This document shows, piece after piece, positions 1 through 8,639 of a stretch of DNA of 64,000 nt (within the stretch, counting starts at the first letter, position 1; every line of letters starts with the position of its first letter). The DNA lies in NCBI RefSeq assembly GCF_965223525.1, contig NZ_OZ245005.1:2170001-2234000 (forward strand), given 5' to 3'. The notes below the pieces were generated by a model. That model was not told the origin of the DNA. It saw only the letters and a program-made list of their open reading frames with translations, and made no database searches. A program made the translations under genes and the position numbers. The DNA comes from Leptofilum sp965223525 (lineage in GTDB: Bacteria; Chloroflexota; Anaerolineae; Promineifilales; Promineifilaceae).

Positions 1-832
1 AGAGTCTTGGGGGTTGATACGGCCGTACGACTTCAGCAAACGACCCGCATTTTACGCCTACCAAAACACCATCAAATATTTGGCAGGATTTACTTACCCC
101 ATCCAGCGCGAACAGGGGGGCAACTACACCATTGTGCGCTTTGACAGGCCGCAGGGCGTAACGCGCGTGCTGTGGGCGCGGACGGCCAGCAGCGTGACGC
201 TAAACGTGCCTGCGCTGGCTGAATCTGGCGTGATGGTTGATCCGATTACCGGTGTGGAAACGCCAGTGACGCCAACGGGCGGCAGCTACTCGATTTCGCT
301 GTCTGGGGCGCGCTGTGCGGGAGAGTGTTACATGGGCGGTGCGCCGGTATTTCTAGTGGAAGAAGGTGCGGGAGGCGGTGGTTCGACCACACCGCCAGTT
401 GTGTCGTCATCAGACACGCCGACGCCAGCACCGGAGGGCGAAACAGAGGCTGAGGAGCCAACTGCAGCGGCAACGGCCGTTCCCACCATAGATGCGACCG
501 CGACACCAACCAACACCCCGGCACCGACGGAAACGCCATTCCCTACAGCTACCAACATGCTGCCTCAACCCCTGCCCAGCAACACGCCCACGGTGACGTA
601 TACGGCCGTTCCACCCACAGAAATCTCCACTGATTCACCACCAGCTACCGAGGTGGCTGCCGTTCCCACCCCCACCGAAGCGGCAGAGGGTGTTGCTGCT
701 GATGATGGAGCGATTGGGGTGGAAGAAACGGCCGTTTCTAACGAATCAAATTCAGGCTTGGGTATCTGGTTGCTAGGGGGTGTCGGTCTTGGCGCACTCC
801 TGCTGGCCTTTGCCCGGCTACGCCGTCGTTAA
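1..832 (+). CDS. C-terminal part of a cell-surface glycoside-hydrolase-like protein (5' truncated by window edge)
   Basis: The reading frame is open from base 2 with no stop upstream, so the gene starts before the window; the TTG at 14 is not a convincing start. The first residues (ESWGLIRPYDFSKRPAFYAY) resemble the end of a TIM-barrel glycosidase, followed by a small beta domain to about residue 115. Then comes a long Thr/Pro/Glu-rich linker (about residues 118-245) and a final hydrophobic helix (LGIWLLGGVGLGALLLAFA) followed by RLRRR. That is a C-terminal membrane anchor without an LPXTG motif. The protein is therefore inferred to be displayed outside the membrane on a flexible stalk. The glycosidase assignment rests on a short stretch and is tentative; the stalk and anchor are clear. 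Confidence 0.55.
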   Translation, partial: ESWGLIRPYDFSKRPAFYAYQNTIKYLAGFTYPIQREQGGNYTIVRFDRPQGVTRVLWARTASSVTLNVPALAESGVMVDPITGVETPVTPTGGSYSISLSGARCAGECYMGGAPVFLVEEGAGGGGSTTPPVVSSSDTPTPAPEGETEAEEPTAAATAVPTIDATATPTNTPAPTETPFPTATNMLPQPLPSNTPTVTYTAVPPTEISTDSPPATEVAAVPTPTEAAEGVAADDGAIGVEETAVSNESNSGLGIWLLGGVGLGALLLAFARLRRR

Positions 833-963
833 CGTGTAGAGACGCTGCATTGCAATGTCTCTACACCAAATGAGTTGTTCCCAAATAAGAAATGGGGCGC
901 AGACAAGCACGGAAAAACGCGGATTTTATCATTTCATCCGCGTCCCAATCATCATGAAAGAAA

Positions 964-2547
964 TTACAAATTGATGAGCTTCACTTGGGTAATGGCCGGT
1001 ATTTGCTCCAGTGTGTCCAGCACTTCTTTGCTTGGCTCACTATCTAAATTGATGAATGAAAGTGCCTCGCCGCCCGGCTTATCACGGCCCATGCGCCACT
1101 CGGCGATATTGATTTCATAGGCTGCCAGGATGGTTCCCACTTGCCCTGTAACACCGTTCACATCTTTGTTTTGCATGAGCAACACGTAGCCATCTGGGCG
1201 GGCGTCCAGCTTGTGCTCGTCAACCTGCACAATGCGGGGTTCCACGCCGCCAAACAACATGCCTGCTAGCGTGCGTCCGCCTCCATCCCAGCTAACGTGG
1301 CAGGTAATCAGATTGGCGTAATCAAGGGAGCCAGTTGCTTTGGTCTGAGCAACTGAAATGCCAATCTCTTCTGCCAACATAGGTGCATTGATGTAGTTGA
1401 CCTCATCGCTGATTGATTTTTCCAAAATGCCTTTTAGCAACCCGGCAGCAATCGGTTTGATGAGTTCATTGACTGTTTCGCCTCGCGCTTCAATTTCGAC
1501 GCGGCGTAGGGGGGCATCGGCCAGATAGCAGTGGAGTTTGCCCAGTTTTTCACCGAGTTCCATGTACGGCCGTGTTTCTGCAAAGTCGGGGCCAGCCTGG
1601 AAGGGTAGGTTAATGGCGTTGCGGAAATCAGTGCCACGAAGCGCGTCTAGCACTTGGTCTACGATTTGGGTGGCCACATCGCGCTGCGCCTCTTTGGTGC
1701 TAGCACCCAGGTGTGGCGTATGGATGACATTGGCCAAGCCGATGAGCGGACTATCTTTTGGCGGCTCTTTTTGGTATACGTCGAGAGCGGCCGTTTTAAC
1801 TCGACCATTCTTCAACCCCTCAGCCAACGCATCTTCATCCACCAATTTGCCTCGTGCCGCATTGATCAAAATCATGCCCGGCTTCATCTGGGTAATGGTT
1901 TGGGCGTTGATAATGTTTTCAGTTTCGGGCAATAGGGCGGTGTGAAGGCTAATATAGTCGGATTGTGCCAGCAAATCGTCCAGATCAACTAGCGTAACAC
2001 CCAGCTCTAGCCCCACCTCTTCAGACACGTATGGGTCATAGGCCAGAATTTCCATGCCAAAGGCTTGGGCACGCTTGGCAACCAAACGGCCGATCCGCCC
2101 AAAGCCAATGAGCCCCAACGTTTTGCGATACAGCTCTGTACCAACAAATTGGGATCGCTTCCACTCGCTATCTTTAAGCGAGGCGTGAGCCTGCGCCGTA
2201 TGCCGACTGGCTGCTAGCATGAGAGCCATTGCTTGTTCAGCAGTAGCGATGCTGTTGGCACCGGGAGTATTCATCACAATGATGCCGCGCATGGTGGCCG
2301 TGCGAACATCTACATTGTCTACGCCGATACCTGCGCGGCCAACGACTTTCAGCTTACTGCCTGCGGTCAGCACATCGGCATCGGCTTTGGTGCCACTGCG
2401 AATAATGAGGGCATCATATTCGGGCAGAATAGCCAGCAGTTCATCTTTGCTGAGGCCAGTTTTCATGTCGTAATGGGCGTCTTTGGCCTGATCAAGTCGG
2501 TCCAGTCCGTCTTGCCCCAGTTTGTCTGAGATCAATATTTTGAACAT
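964..2547 (-). CDS. serA: D-3-phosphoglycerate dehydrogenase
   Basis: Oxidises 3-phosphoglycerate to 3-phosphohydroxypyruvate, the first step of serine synthesis, in the cytoplasm. The 527-residue length is that of the long form: catalytic plus NAD-binding domain (to about residue 310), an intervening domain, and a C-terminal ACT domain from about residue 450. Visible motifs are the Rossmann loop GLIGFGRIGRLVAKRA, the conserved N-x-A-R-G-x-L-V-D-E stretch and the catalytic histidine segment HTPHLGAST. The ACT domain usually binds serine for feedback inhibition. The start ATG at 2547 follows an AAAGGGAGA ribosome site on the minus strand. It lies 82 bases downstream of the CYTH gene and may be read from its own promoter. 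Confidence 0.96.
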   Translation of the reverse strand: MFKILISDKLGQDGLDRLDQAKDAHYDMKTGLSKDELLAILPEYDALIIRSGTKADADVLTAGSKLKVVGRAGIGVDNVDVRTATMRGIIVMNTPGANSIATAEQAMALMLAASRHTAQAHASLKDSEWKRSQFVGTELYRKTLGLIGFGRIGRLVAKRAQAFGMEILAYDPYVSEEVGLELGVTLVDLDDLLAQSDYISLHTALLPETENIINAQTITQMKPGMILINAARGKLVDEDALAEGLKNGRVKTAALDVYQKEPPKDSPLIGLANVIHTPHLGASTKEAQRDVATQIVDQVLDALRGTDFRNAINLPFQAGPDFAETRPYMELGEKLGKLHCYLADAPLRRVEIEARGETVNELIKPIAAGLLKGILEKSISDEVNYINAPMLAEEIGISVAQTKATGSLDYANLITCHVSWDGGGRTLAGMLFGGVEPRIVQVDEHKLDARPDGYVLLMQNKDVNGVTGQVGTILAAYEINIAEWRMGRDKPGGEALSFINLDSEPSKEVLDTLEQIPAITQVKLINL

Positions 2548-2629
2548 GGGTCTCCCTTTGGAATTTTTAATGGTTGGTTAGGTGGTAAATGTGCATGGGG
2601 TACACATTCCAAGTAAATTATAGTCGGGG

Positions 2630-3166
2630 TTAGGTGTGGGGCAAACAGTCTTTAAGGAGCCGCTGGCACTGTTCCGACGTGAGCTTTGCTAACGCGCCAC
2701 CTATAAAGCGTGGATCTTTGGTGACTTCGCGCAGGGCAAAGTCGGGGTGGGGAACGGCCGTCAGGCTTTGTAAGTTTGGCTGCTCAATTTCCGCTAAAAC
2801 CAAGCCGGTGAGTGGGCTGCTAAATTGATCAATGCTGAATTGGAAACGGCCGTCCTCCAACTTATACCTTTTCTTCATCAATATTTTGGCTGGCAATGTT
2901 TCCAGCAGGGCGTAACTTCCCTCATCTAGGTAAAAGTTGGTAATGGTCGTGGCGTAGGCGGTTTGATCGGGCGCTTGATACTTTTGAGTAAATTTGCGGG
3001 CGGTGACGTTGCCTTGTGCGTCGGTCATGCGGCGCAGGCGCAGTGGCGTACTAGTTATGTACCGGTCTTCGATAAGCTGGTAATCTTGGCTGTTTTGCAG
3101 CGATTTTGGCAACGTTGCCAGCAGCCAACGCCTTTCCAGCTCAAATTGAGCATATTTGTGAGCCAT
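2630..3166 (-). CDS. CYTH-domain protein (triphosphate tunnel metalloenzyme type)
   Basis: 178 residues. The N-terminus has the strand signature FELERRWLL (the ExExK-type motif, here E-x-E-R), followed by alternating charged strands such as LRLRRM, RKFTQKY and MKKRYKLEDGRFQFSIDQF and the acidic strand LVLAEIEQ. These are typical of the CYTH tunnel fold that binds triphosphates with divalent metal. Known members hydrolyse inorganic triphosphate or thiamine triphosphate, or act as class IV adenylate cyclases; which applies here cannot be read from sequence. The ATG lies 8 bases after the GNAT stop codon, so the two genes are very likely cotranscribed with the AhpD pair upstream. Confidence 0.8.
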   Translation of the reverse strand: MAHKYAQFELERRWLLATLPKSLQNSQDYQLIEDRYITSTPLRLRRMTDAQGNVTARKFTQKYQAPDQTAYATTITNFYLDEGSYALLETLPAKILMKKRYKLEDGRFQFSIDQFSSPLTGLVLAEIEQPNLQSLTAVPHPDFALREVTKDPRFIGGALAKLTSEQCQRLLKDCLPHT

Positions 3167-3174
3167 TTGAACTG

Positions 3175-3687
3175 TTATACGCCACCAAATAGTGGATGGT
3201 AATAAACGATGCCGTGTTTGTTTTGCAGCGCACCGGGCGTGAGTTCCAGCACCATGAACGCCTCATCCGGCACGTCGAACTGGCAGTGCAGGCCATGTGG
3301 GGCGGAACTCATGAAGCCAAAGCGGGGGTAATAATCGGAATGGCCTAGCACAAAGGCAAGTTCGTAGCCAGCTTCCTGGCAGGCAGCTAATCCGCTGCGG
3401 CATAACTCTGCGCCAATGCCTTTGTTTTGGTGGTTGGGGGAAACTGCGACGGGGCCGAGGGCAACGGCCGTAAACGCATCTTCACCATCTTTCACCGTCA
3501 CAGGCGAAAATAAAATGTGCCCCACAAGTTCATCGTCTAGCAAAGCAACCAGTGAAATTGTGTCAACATTGGCTTGCTGTAATTTTTTTGCCAGTTCCGC
3601 TTCGGCTGGGCGGCCAAAGGCAGCCGCCTCCACATCATAAACGGCAGGGGTGTCTTCAATTGTCTCCGGGCGAATAATCAATGACAT
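3175..3687 (-). CDS. GNAT-family N-acetyltransferase
   Basis: 170 residues from the ATG at 3687. A longer open frame exists to 3780, but it would overlap the stop of the AhpD-like gene at 3695, and its extra 31 residues do not look like GNAT sequence. The acetyl-CoA binding signature is visible as VAVSPNHQNKGIGAELCRSG (Q/R-x-x-G-x-G/A). It is followed by the typical LGHSDYYPRFGF segment seen in the YhbS-like branch, whose members acetylate small molecules or proteins of mostly unknown identity. It sits 7 bases downstream of the AhpD-like gene and upstream of the CYTH gene in the same operon. Confidence 0.85.
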   Translation of the reverse strand: MSLIIRPETIEDTPAVYDVEAAAFGRPAEAELAKKLQQANVDTISLVALLDDELVGHILFSPVTVKDGEDAFTAVALGPVAVSPNHQNKGIGAELCRSGLAACQEAGYELAFVLGHSDYYPRFGFMSSAPHGLHCQFDVPDEAFMVLELTPGALQNKHGIVYYHPLFGGV

Positions 3688-3694
3688 CGTTGTA

Positions 3695-4285
3695 TTAGCC
3701 AGGGAGCGGCTTGTACCCGAATGTGTATAGGTAACGGCCGTCTTTAGCTGCGCCTTTTGCATTAGGAACCTCAAACTCAAATGCGTCGGCTAATCGGACA
3801 ATAGTGCTAAACATTAAACATACGTAGCTTGCTTCATAAATTGCTTCATCAGTCAGGCCACATTCACGTAAATGGATAATATCTGCTTTTACCAAACTAT
3901 CTGGCGCTAAAGTCAGCTTCTCTAAATAGCCCAATGCTGCGCGTAGCCGTTCATCAATGGGGGCTGTTCGCCAATCTTTGAGCACCGCATCAACAATATC
4001 TTCATCCATGCCTAACACCGCAACTGCGGCGTGATCTTGCGTTCAATATTCACATTGGTTTAGGTGAGATACGAAGGTCGCAAATAGTTCCAACTCCGCT
4101 TTTTCCCATACAGTGGAGTCGCGCATCGCTTCCTGGAGTGCTAGGGAAAAATGATCCCCAAAAAATTTCTTGCGGTAGCTAAGTAGCAGCAATGGTCCAG
4201 GTACACGTCCAATCATTAGATTAATAAAAAACATTGGGATTTTTTGCTTCCAATGATGCCCATTGTCTAGAATGCTTAATCTCAT
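3695..4285 (-). CDS. AhpD-like (carboxymuconolactone decarboxylase fold) protein, probable selenoprotein with CxxU
   Basis: Read through the in-frame TGA at 4043-4045 this is a complete 196-residue peroxidase-related AhpD-fold protein: MRLSILDNGHHWKQKI at the start, then ELELFATFVSHLNQCEY, TGA, TQDHAAVAVLGMDED, and the family's LRAALGYLEKLTLAP. The active site of this family is C-x-x-C-x-x-x-H; here it reads C-E-Y-[TGA]-T-Q-D-H, so the TGA stands exactly at the resolving cysteine. A 7-bp stem with a four-base AGUU loop follows 10 nt after the TGA (4015-4032). Both halves are intact and share one frame, so a frameshift is not the cause. The start ATG at 4285 overlaps the upstream stop (ATGA). 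AhpD-like selenoproteins are known in bacterial surveys. The role is inferred to be thiol/selenol peroxide reduction. Confidence 0.82.
4015..4032 (-). promoter_or_regulatory. Candidate bacterial SECIS hairpin of the AhpD-like gene
   Basis: On the minus strand, 10 nt after the TGA at 4043-4045, ACGCCGC pairs with GCGGUGU (seven pairs, one G-U) around the loop AGUU. The loop begins 17 nt after the codon and has G as its second base. This fits the general rule for bacterial SECIS elements: a stem-loop directly downstream of UGA, with a G in the first two loop bases and 16-37 nt from the codon. Folding was done by eye. Confidence 0.6.
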
Positions 4286-4626
4286 GTCGCACCTCCACCT
4301 AATAACTCCATCGTTTTTTCCATTCGAGCCAGCCCGCTGCCAAGCGCAGCGCACACCGTTAGCTCAAATAGTTCATCTTCGCTGTATCCAGCATCAATAA
4401 GGCGTTGAATATCTTTGTCGGTTACTTTGTATGCAGTGAAGATGACTTTTTCCAGATACGGCCGTAACGCTTCTGGCAACGCTGCTGTCGGCATTCGCCG
4501 TGCCCCCCAGCGTGTCGCCGCGACCGCTTCCACCGTCTGGCGTAACTCTGGGCTACAGTGACCAGGGCTTGTCAACACAGCCTCAACTAAATCTTGGACT
4601 TTTGGGGAATAAGACAAGGTATCCAA
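4282..4626 (-). CDS. AhpD/CMD-fold partner protein without CxxC
   Basis: 114 residues, mostly helical. The C-terminal part (DIQRLIDAGYSEDELFELT followed by VCAALGSGLARMEKTMELL) matches the helix pair of carboxymuconolactone-decarboxylase-fold proteins, but the C-x-x-C active site is missing; single cysteines occur at HCSPELR and TVCAALG. It is the first gene of the AhpD-like, GNAT, CYTH operon, and its TGA overlaps the start of the selenoprotein gene by four bases. That implies translational coupling and suggests it forms a complex with, or assists, the AhpD-like enzyme. The pairing is seen directly; the helper role is inferred. Confidence 0.65.
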   Translation of the reverse strand: MDTLSYSPKVQDLVEAVLTSPGHCSPELRQTVEAVAATRWGARRMPTAALPEALRPYLEKVIFTAYKVTDKDIQRLIDAGYSEDELFELTVCAALGSGLARMEKTMELLGGGAT

Positions 4627-4840
4627 CTATTTTCTCCTTAACTTGATTAGTGGGAGCAATGTAAGCCCGGTGAAAATAAAAGAGGGATCGAACAAACAAA
4701 GATTCGTTTATGTGCAAGACGCTGCAAAGCAAACGGCTACATCTTTTGTAAGAGGTATTTAGTTGAGGTAACGATACAGTTGGGTTCCTGTTCCTACGCT
4801 GAAGTATACAAAACAAGTGGCCTAAGGGCGAATCATCCGT

Positions 4841-5260
4841 TCATTGGCCGATTACCTGTGCAATGAGCTCTCTTTGCCGGGGGCGGTTGTCAAAATCCAC
4901 GAAGATGATTTGCTGCCAGGTGCCCAGGGTGAGACGGCCGTTTACAAAAGGCACCGTCAGCGAAGGCCCTAACAGCGCCGCCCGGACGTGGCTGTGGCCG
5001 TTGCCATCTTGCCAGCGAGCATTGTGGGCATAATGACGTTGGGGATCAATGATCTCATCAAACAGTCGGCGCAGATCGCTAATGCAGCCAGATTCATACT
5101 CGATGGTGGTAAGGGCGCTGGTGGCTGAGGGAGTAAAGAGAGTAATGGTGCCGTCGCGTAAATTACTGTTGCGAACGGCCGTTGCCACCTGTGTCGTGAT
5201 GTCTAAAATATCGGCATTGCCCTTAGTTTGCAGTTGAATGGTTTCAGTTTGAACAGTCAT
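4841..5260 (-). CDS. YjbQ/UPF0047 family protein
   Basis: 139 residues from the ATG at 5260, preceded by a strong GAGGAG ribosome site. The open frame extends to 5368 but lacks family sequence there. Family marks are FTPSATSALTTIEYESG, the H-x-x-x-x-x-x-D-G-N-G-H-S-H segment with clustered histidines (ARWQDGNGHSHVRAALLGPS) and the ending GTWQQIIFVDFDNRPRQRE. Members of this small trimeric family have been reported to have weak thiamine-phosphate synthase activity; the true role is unsettled. It lies downstream of the PIG-V-like gene on the same strand, with an inverted repeat in the 89-base spacer. Confidence 0.88.
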   Translation of the reverse strand: MTVQTETIQLQTKGNADILDITTQVATAVRNSNLRDGTITLFTPSATSALTTIEYESGCISDLRRLFDEIIDPQRHYAHNARWQDGNGHSHVRAALLGPSLTVPFVNGRLTLGTWQQIIFVDFDNRPRQRELIAQVIGQ

Positions 5261-5277
5261 TCTTCTCCTCGAAGGTA

Positions 5278-5333
5278 AACCTCCCGCAGGCTTGTGCTCG
5301 AACACTGATTGCAGATGGAACCTACGGGAGGTT
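5278..5333. repeat. Inverted repeat in the spacer between the YjbQ and mannosyltransferase genes
   Basis: Nine-base arms AACCTCCCG (5278-5286) and CGGGAGGTT (5325-5333) flank a 38-base spacer, and the inner CAGG/CCTA bases extend the match imperfectly. No T-tract follows, so a dispersed REP-like repeat is more likely than a terminator. Confidence 0.45.
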
Positions 5334-5349
5334 GCTTGATACGTGTACT

Positions 5350-6627
5350 TTATGCAACCCAACCCCAAATAAAAAACTGTGCCGAAAAGTAAAGGTATAG
5401 CAGCAGCGAAGGATACAAAATCAGGCGATGGATTTTACCGTCTGCTCCCCAAATTGCCAGCAGAAAAAAGGTGGGGAAAAAGGCCAGCGCATAGCGAGAA
5501 AATGAGTAAAGTGGCTTAAATTCTGAACTGGGCAGCAGCATGAACAGCAGCAGCATGGCCGCATATAGCCCCCAGCCGAGCCGATGCTGCCAGCGGAAAA
5601 AAGCCCAAATAGTGGTGATGAGCAGCAGCCAGGTGATGAAAAAGTCGAACCAGAGCGTGAACTCCCCGACGCGCCCCGTGCCGAAGCCAAACATGCCTTG
5701 CAAGGCTCGGAGTAAATCGGTACCGGGGATGCCGGTGCGCTGGAACCAATATTCGGCATACACATTGCCCAGCGGCGGCAGCCCCAGCCAGGCACGGTAT
5801 AGCAGAAAAAGCAGCAAGCCAAAGCCAGGCAGAAAAACCGCCGCCGCTTTTCTAATCAGTCGCGGGCTCCAGCCGCCAATTGGGTCAATCTTCCATTTGC
5901 CATTGCCCAGATGCCGCTGCCAAAAATGGTAAGCCAGCGGCACAACCAGCACCCAGCCAGTAAGCCGGGTAAGGGCTGCTAGTAGCCCCAACACCCCTGC
6001 CCACTCAAAATGGTCGTAGCGAAACGCCAGCCAAAGCGAAGCCAGCGTCATCAGCAAAAAAAGTGATTCTGTGTACGGCGCGAACAGAAAAAAACTGGTG
6101 GGGAATAGGGCAAAGTAGACCAGCAGCCGGGGAGCATGTTTTTCCCCCAGCAAATCACTACCGACCTTGTGCAGCAATATCAGCAAGCCCAGCAGCGCAA
6201 CGTTAGAGACGAAAATCCCGGCAGCCAGATGTGCTTTGTGTGAGCTACCAAACAGCCCGCCTAGCCCCCACATCAACAGTGGGTAGAGTGGGGGAAAGAC
6301 AGAATCATCAGGGTTAGCGTACCCTTCGGCGGCGATGCGCGTGTAATGGAGGGTATCGAACCGCTGCCAGGGGCCCAGCAGCAGTCCAGCAAGGCCGTCG
6401 TTGAGGATGGGTTGGCTGAGATACGGCCGTAACACCTCATCCACCTCATCTGGCACAGGGCTGGCTAGCTGCGCCACCACCGCCCAGCCTGTTAAAAAAA
6501 GGCGTAGCACCACAAAAATGATGAGCGCATAGCGCACGGCAGGCTGTTGCCAAAAAGATTTCAGCAAATCAATTCTCCGGGTGACAAATATTGAGCGAAT
6601 CGTATCAATCGCTGGGCAAACAAGCAA
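5350..6627 (-). CDS. PIG-V-like mannosyltransferase, integral membrane
   Basis: Up to 425 residues with about nine to ten hydrophobic segments. Between the first helix (YALIIFVVLRLFLTGWAVVA) and the second lies an extracytoplasmic loop with QRFDTLHYTRIAAEGY followed by FPPLYPLL. This matches the W-D-x-x-H/W-Y-x-x-I-A-x-x-G-Y and FFPLYP signature of the PIG-V/Gpi18 group of polyprenyl-phosphate-dependent mannosyltransferases. In bacteria these are inferred to glycosylate surface lipids, proteins or polysaccharides. The start is uncertain: the first 20 residues from 6627 look atypical, and a TTG near 6567 just before LLKSFW is a plausible alternative. Confidence 0.75.
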   Translation of the reverse strand: MLVCPAIDTIRSIFVTRRIDLLKSFWQQPAVRYALIIFVVLRLFLTGWAVVAQLASPVPDEVDEVLRPYLSQPILNDGLAGLLLGPWQRFDTLHYTRIAAEGYANPDDSVFPPLYPLLMWGLGGLFGSSHKAHLAAGIFVSNVALLGLLILLHKVGSDLLGEKHAPRLLVYFALFPTSFFLFAPYTESLFLLMTLASLWLAFRYDHFEWAGVLGLLAALTRLTGWVLVVPLAYHFWQRHLGNGKWKIDPIGGWSPRLIRKAAAVFLPGFGLLLFLLYRAWLGLPPLGNVYAEYWFQRTGIPGTDLLRALQGMFGFGTGRVGEFTLWFDFFITWLLLITTIWAFFRWQHRLGWGLYAAMLLLFMLLPSSEFKPLYSFSRYALAFFPTFFLLAIWGADGKIHRLILYPSLLLYLYFSAQFFIWGWVA

Positions 6628-6698
6628 CCAATACCTCAGAGAATTTCATTTGTATGAAGGTTGGTTGAGGGTAGTGTGAAGGTGGGGGGAACGGCCGT

Positions 6699-6738
6699 AA
6701 AAAAAGCCCCCGACGCACCGTTTTGCACATCGGGGGCT
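6699..6738 (-). terminator. Rho-independent terminator of the TauE/SafE gene
   Basis: On the minus strand, 10 bases after the stop at 6749, AGCCCCCGA pairs with TCGGGGGCT around a loop of about 14 bases, followed by a run of T (AAAAAAA on the plus strand, 6699-6705). Confidence 0.85.
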
Positions 6739-6748
6739 GAAATCGAAT

Positions 6749-7771
6749 TTACACGTCGCCCATGGGGACGTTGTTTTTGCGGTAGTTGAGCATAAGCCAG
6801 AACAGCGCGCCACAAATGGCAACGGCCGTTGTCGTAATAACAATTTGCGTCAGGTTATTGAACGGAATCAGCCACAGGGTCGTAACCAACTCCAAACCAA
6901 TCAAGAAGAGTAGGAACTTGATGATGCCGTCGCGGTTTACTTTAGAAGCAACATATGCACCAAAGGGTGCGCCCAAAATGACAATGGGCACGGCAACCAG
7001 CCAATAGTTCCAGGCAATACCAATATCCTGCGACACAACGCCGTGCAAGAAGAAACCAACCACAGAGTTGAGACCCATGATGACCACTGTCGTGGGGGTG
7101 CTGATTTTTTCATTGATGCCAAACGCCAGCGTCAGCACAATAAAGGTAAGCATGTCTATGCCAGATCCTGTTTGGGCAGCAAAAGAGCCGCCCAGGATCC
7201 CACACAACAAAAAGAGTGCCCGATACCGATTATTCCAGCCAGGTAGTTCACTACGTGGCTCCCATCGAATGAGCCAACGGGAAATGACCATGGCAACGCC
7301 AAATGCGGTGGCAACGAATGTAAACAAAATTTTGGGATATGGATTCGGAATTGTGAACAGATAAGTGCCAATGAGCTGACCAAAAATGCCGCCAACAGAG
7401 ACCCAGCCAATAACGTGGGGCAAGGTGCGGACGCGCTGGGCATAAATCATAACGCCAGCCATCGTCATACCCACTGCCTGGATCATCAGGCCAAAGGTGC
7501 GGGCATCGCCGGAGGGAATATGCAGCACTTTGGTGAAAACAGGGAACGCGACGGCTGCGCCACCTTCGGCCGTTGCCCCAGCCACAAATGAGCCAATGGT
7601 CATCGTGACTGAAACGGGCCAATACTCCTGAAACAGTTCCCAGCGATTAGCAAGGAACATATAGCTAAACCAAAATGCGTATACAATGGCGAGCAGCGTG
7701 GGGTAAAGCCACTTTCGTGAGTTTGTGGCAGCGGCCTGTTGGGGCTGCTCCGCAGAAATGTCTACTTTCAT
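6749..7771 (-). CDS. TauE/SafE-family membrane permease
   Basis: 340 residues with eight or nine hydrophobic helices. The two-halved TauE/SafE architecture is visible: GSFVAGATAEGGAAVAFPVF in the first half and GILGGSFAAQTGSGIDMLTF in the second, with PTTVVIMGLNSVVGFFLHGV after it. Members export or exchange sulfite, sulfoacetate and other organosulfonates or small anions. No sulfur-metabolism neighbour is present, so the substrate is open. The gene stands alone on the minus strand, with a 153-base leader region upstream and a good terminator downstream. Confidence 0.88.
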   Translation of the reverse strand: MKVDISAEQPQQAAATNSRKWLYPTLLAIVYAFWFSYMFLANRWELFQEYWPVSVTMTIGSFVAGATAEGGAAVAFPVFTKVLHIPSGDARTFGLMIQAVGMTMAGVMIYAQRVRTLPHVIGWVSVGGIFGQLIGTYLFTIPNPYPKILFTFVATAFGVAMVISRWLIRWEPRSELPGWNNRYRALFLLCGILGGSFAAQTGSGIDMLTFIVLTLAFGINEKISTPTTVVIMGLNSVVGFFLHGVVSQDIGIAWNYWLVAVPIVILGAPFGAYVASKVNRDGIIKFLLFLIGLELVTTLWLIPFNNLTQIVITTTAVAICGALFWLMLNYRKNNVPMGDV

Positions 7772-7924
7772 GTAAATTACCTCGTCTTGGTGAATAAGTT
7801 AGGTGGAATAAACTCCCTAATATTGCAATGCCGCAAGTTTATGGCGCGGCACAGTTGATGTGTGAGGTAAGTGTATGTAGAGTAGCTTACAAAAAAACTT
7901 TCTTGAGGGTTTGGTGTAAGGTGA

Positions 7925-8419
7925 TTATTGAGTACTGTCGGCAAACAGGGTGTTTTGGATGAGGCGGAGGGCTTGCTGGAGGGATTCGGGCATGTCTGGG
8001 GTGGCTTCCAGGGTGGTAACAGTACGAAAGGTGGTTTGTTGTACGGCCGTCATTTCATACAAAAAGCGGTCGCAGCAGGCGTCTTCGGGCAGGTACGTGG
8101 GGTTTAGGCTGAAAAAACCACTGCTATCCAGGCTGTCTAGCAGTTGGCTAACATCTTCTGCAGAAAGTTGGGGTTGGATGGCGGTGTTGGTTTCAATACG
8201 GCCGTCTACAAAAATAATCCACTCTTCCTCAACCCCGGCAATGCCACCGGAGCGTTTAAAGACGACGGCCGTATTGGGGGCAAAGGTGGCAGTAGGAACG
8301 GCCGTTGGCGTCTCGGTCAACTCATCTACCGGGGCATGGGCAGTTTCTACACGGCAGCCAGAAACAAATGGCAGAAATAGCAAACAAGTGAACCAGACTA
8401 GAAGCAAGCTGTTTCTCAT
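7925..8419 (-). CDS. Putative lipoprotein of unknown function
   Basis: 164 residues. The N-terminus is a type II signal peptide: MRNSLLLVWFTCLLFLPF with lipobox VSGC at about residue 22. A Thr/Pro-rich linker follows, then a small alpha/beta domain (VVFKRSGGIAGVEEEWIIFV, then an LSAEDVSQLLDSLDSSGFFSL helix-loop with the pair EDACCDRF). The pattern 'friction with gene-wide stress, subtract, slope' seen in some protease-inhibitor-like lipoproteins is not clear enough to name a family. It is probably anchored on the outer face of the membrane. No operon partner is evident; holA lies upstream on the same strand 220 bases away. Confidence 0.7.
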   Translation of the reverse strand: MRNSLLLVWFTCLLFLPFVSGCRVETAHAPVDELTETPTAVPTATFAPNTAVVFKRSGGIAGVEEEWIIFVDGRIETNTAIQPQLSAEDVSQLLDSLDSSGFFSLNPTYLPEDACCDRFLYEMTAVQQTTFRTVTTLEATPDMPESLQQALRLIQNTLFADSTQ

Positions 8420-8639
8420 TTAATAGCCACCGTACACAGTAGAAATTCGTACAGCCAGAATTATACACACATCTACCAGCAGCAAAGCAAACAATGTCCA
8501 GTTGAGCAGTTGCCCCCAATGAACCGTTGTTACGGATTGAGGCTTTAGCTTTAACAGCAGATGATCTTCAAAACAACGGCCGTAAAAAGGAAAATTGTTC
8601 TTTGGGAAGGATGATTTATATGGGTGAGAATGAGGCGCA

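Noticed and set aside
4016..4354. AhpD-like locus as two truncated genes or a pseudogene
   Set aside because: Both halves are in one frame, well conserved, separated only by a TGA exactly at an active-site cysteine, with a SECIS-like hairpin; selenocysteine explains this better.
4583..4816. 77-residue minus-strand open frame upstream of the AhpD pair
   Set aside because: No family likeness; it overlaps the start of the downstream gene in another frame and has an unusual composition for a protein.
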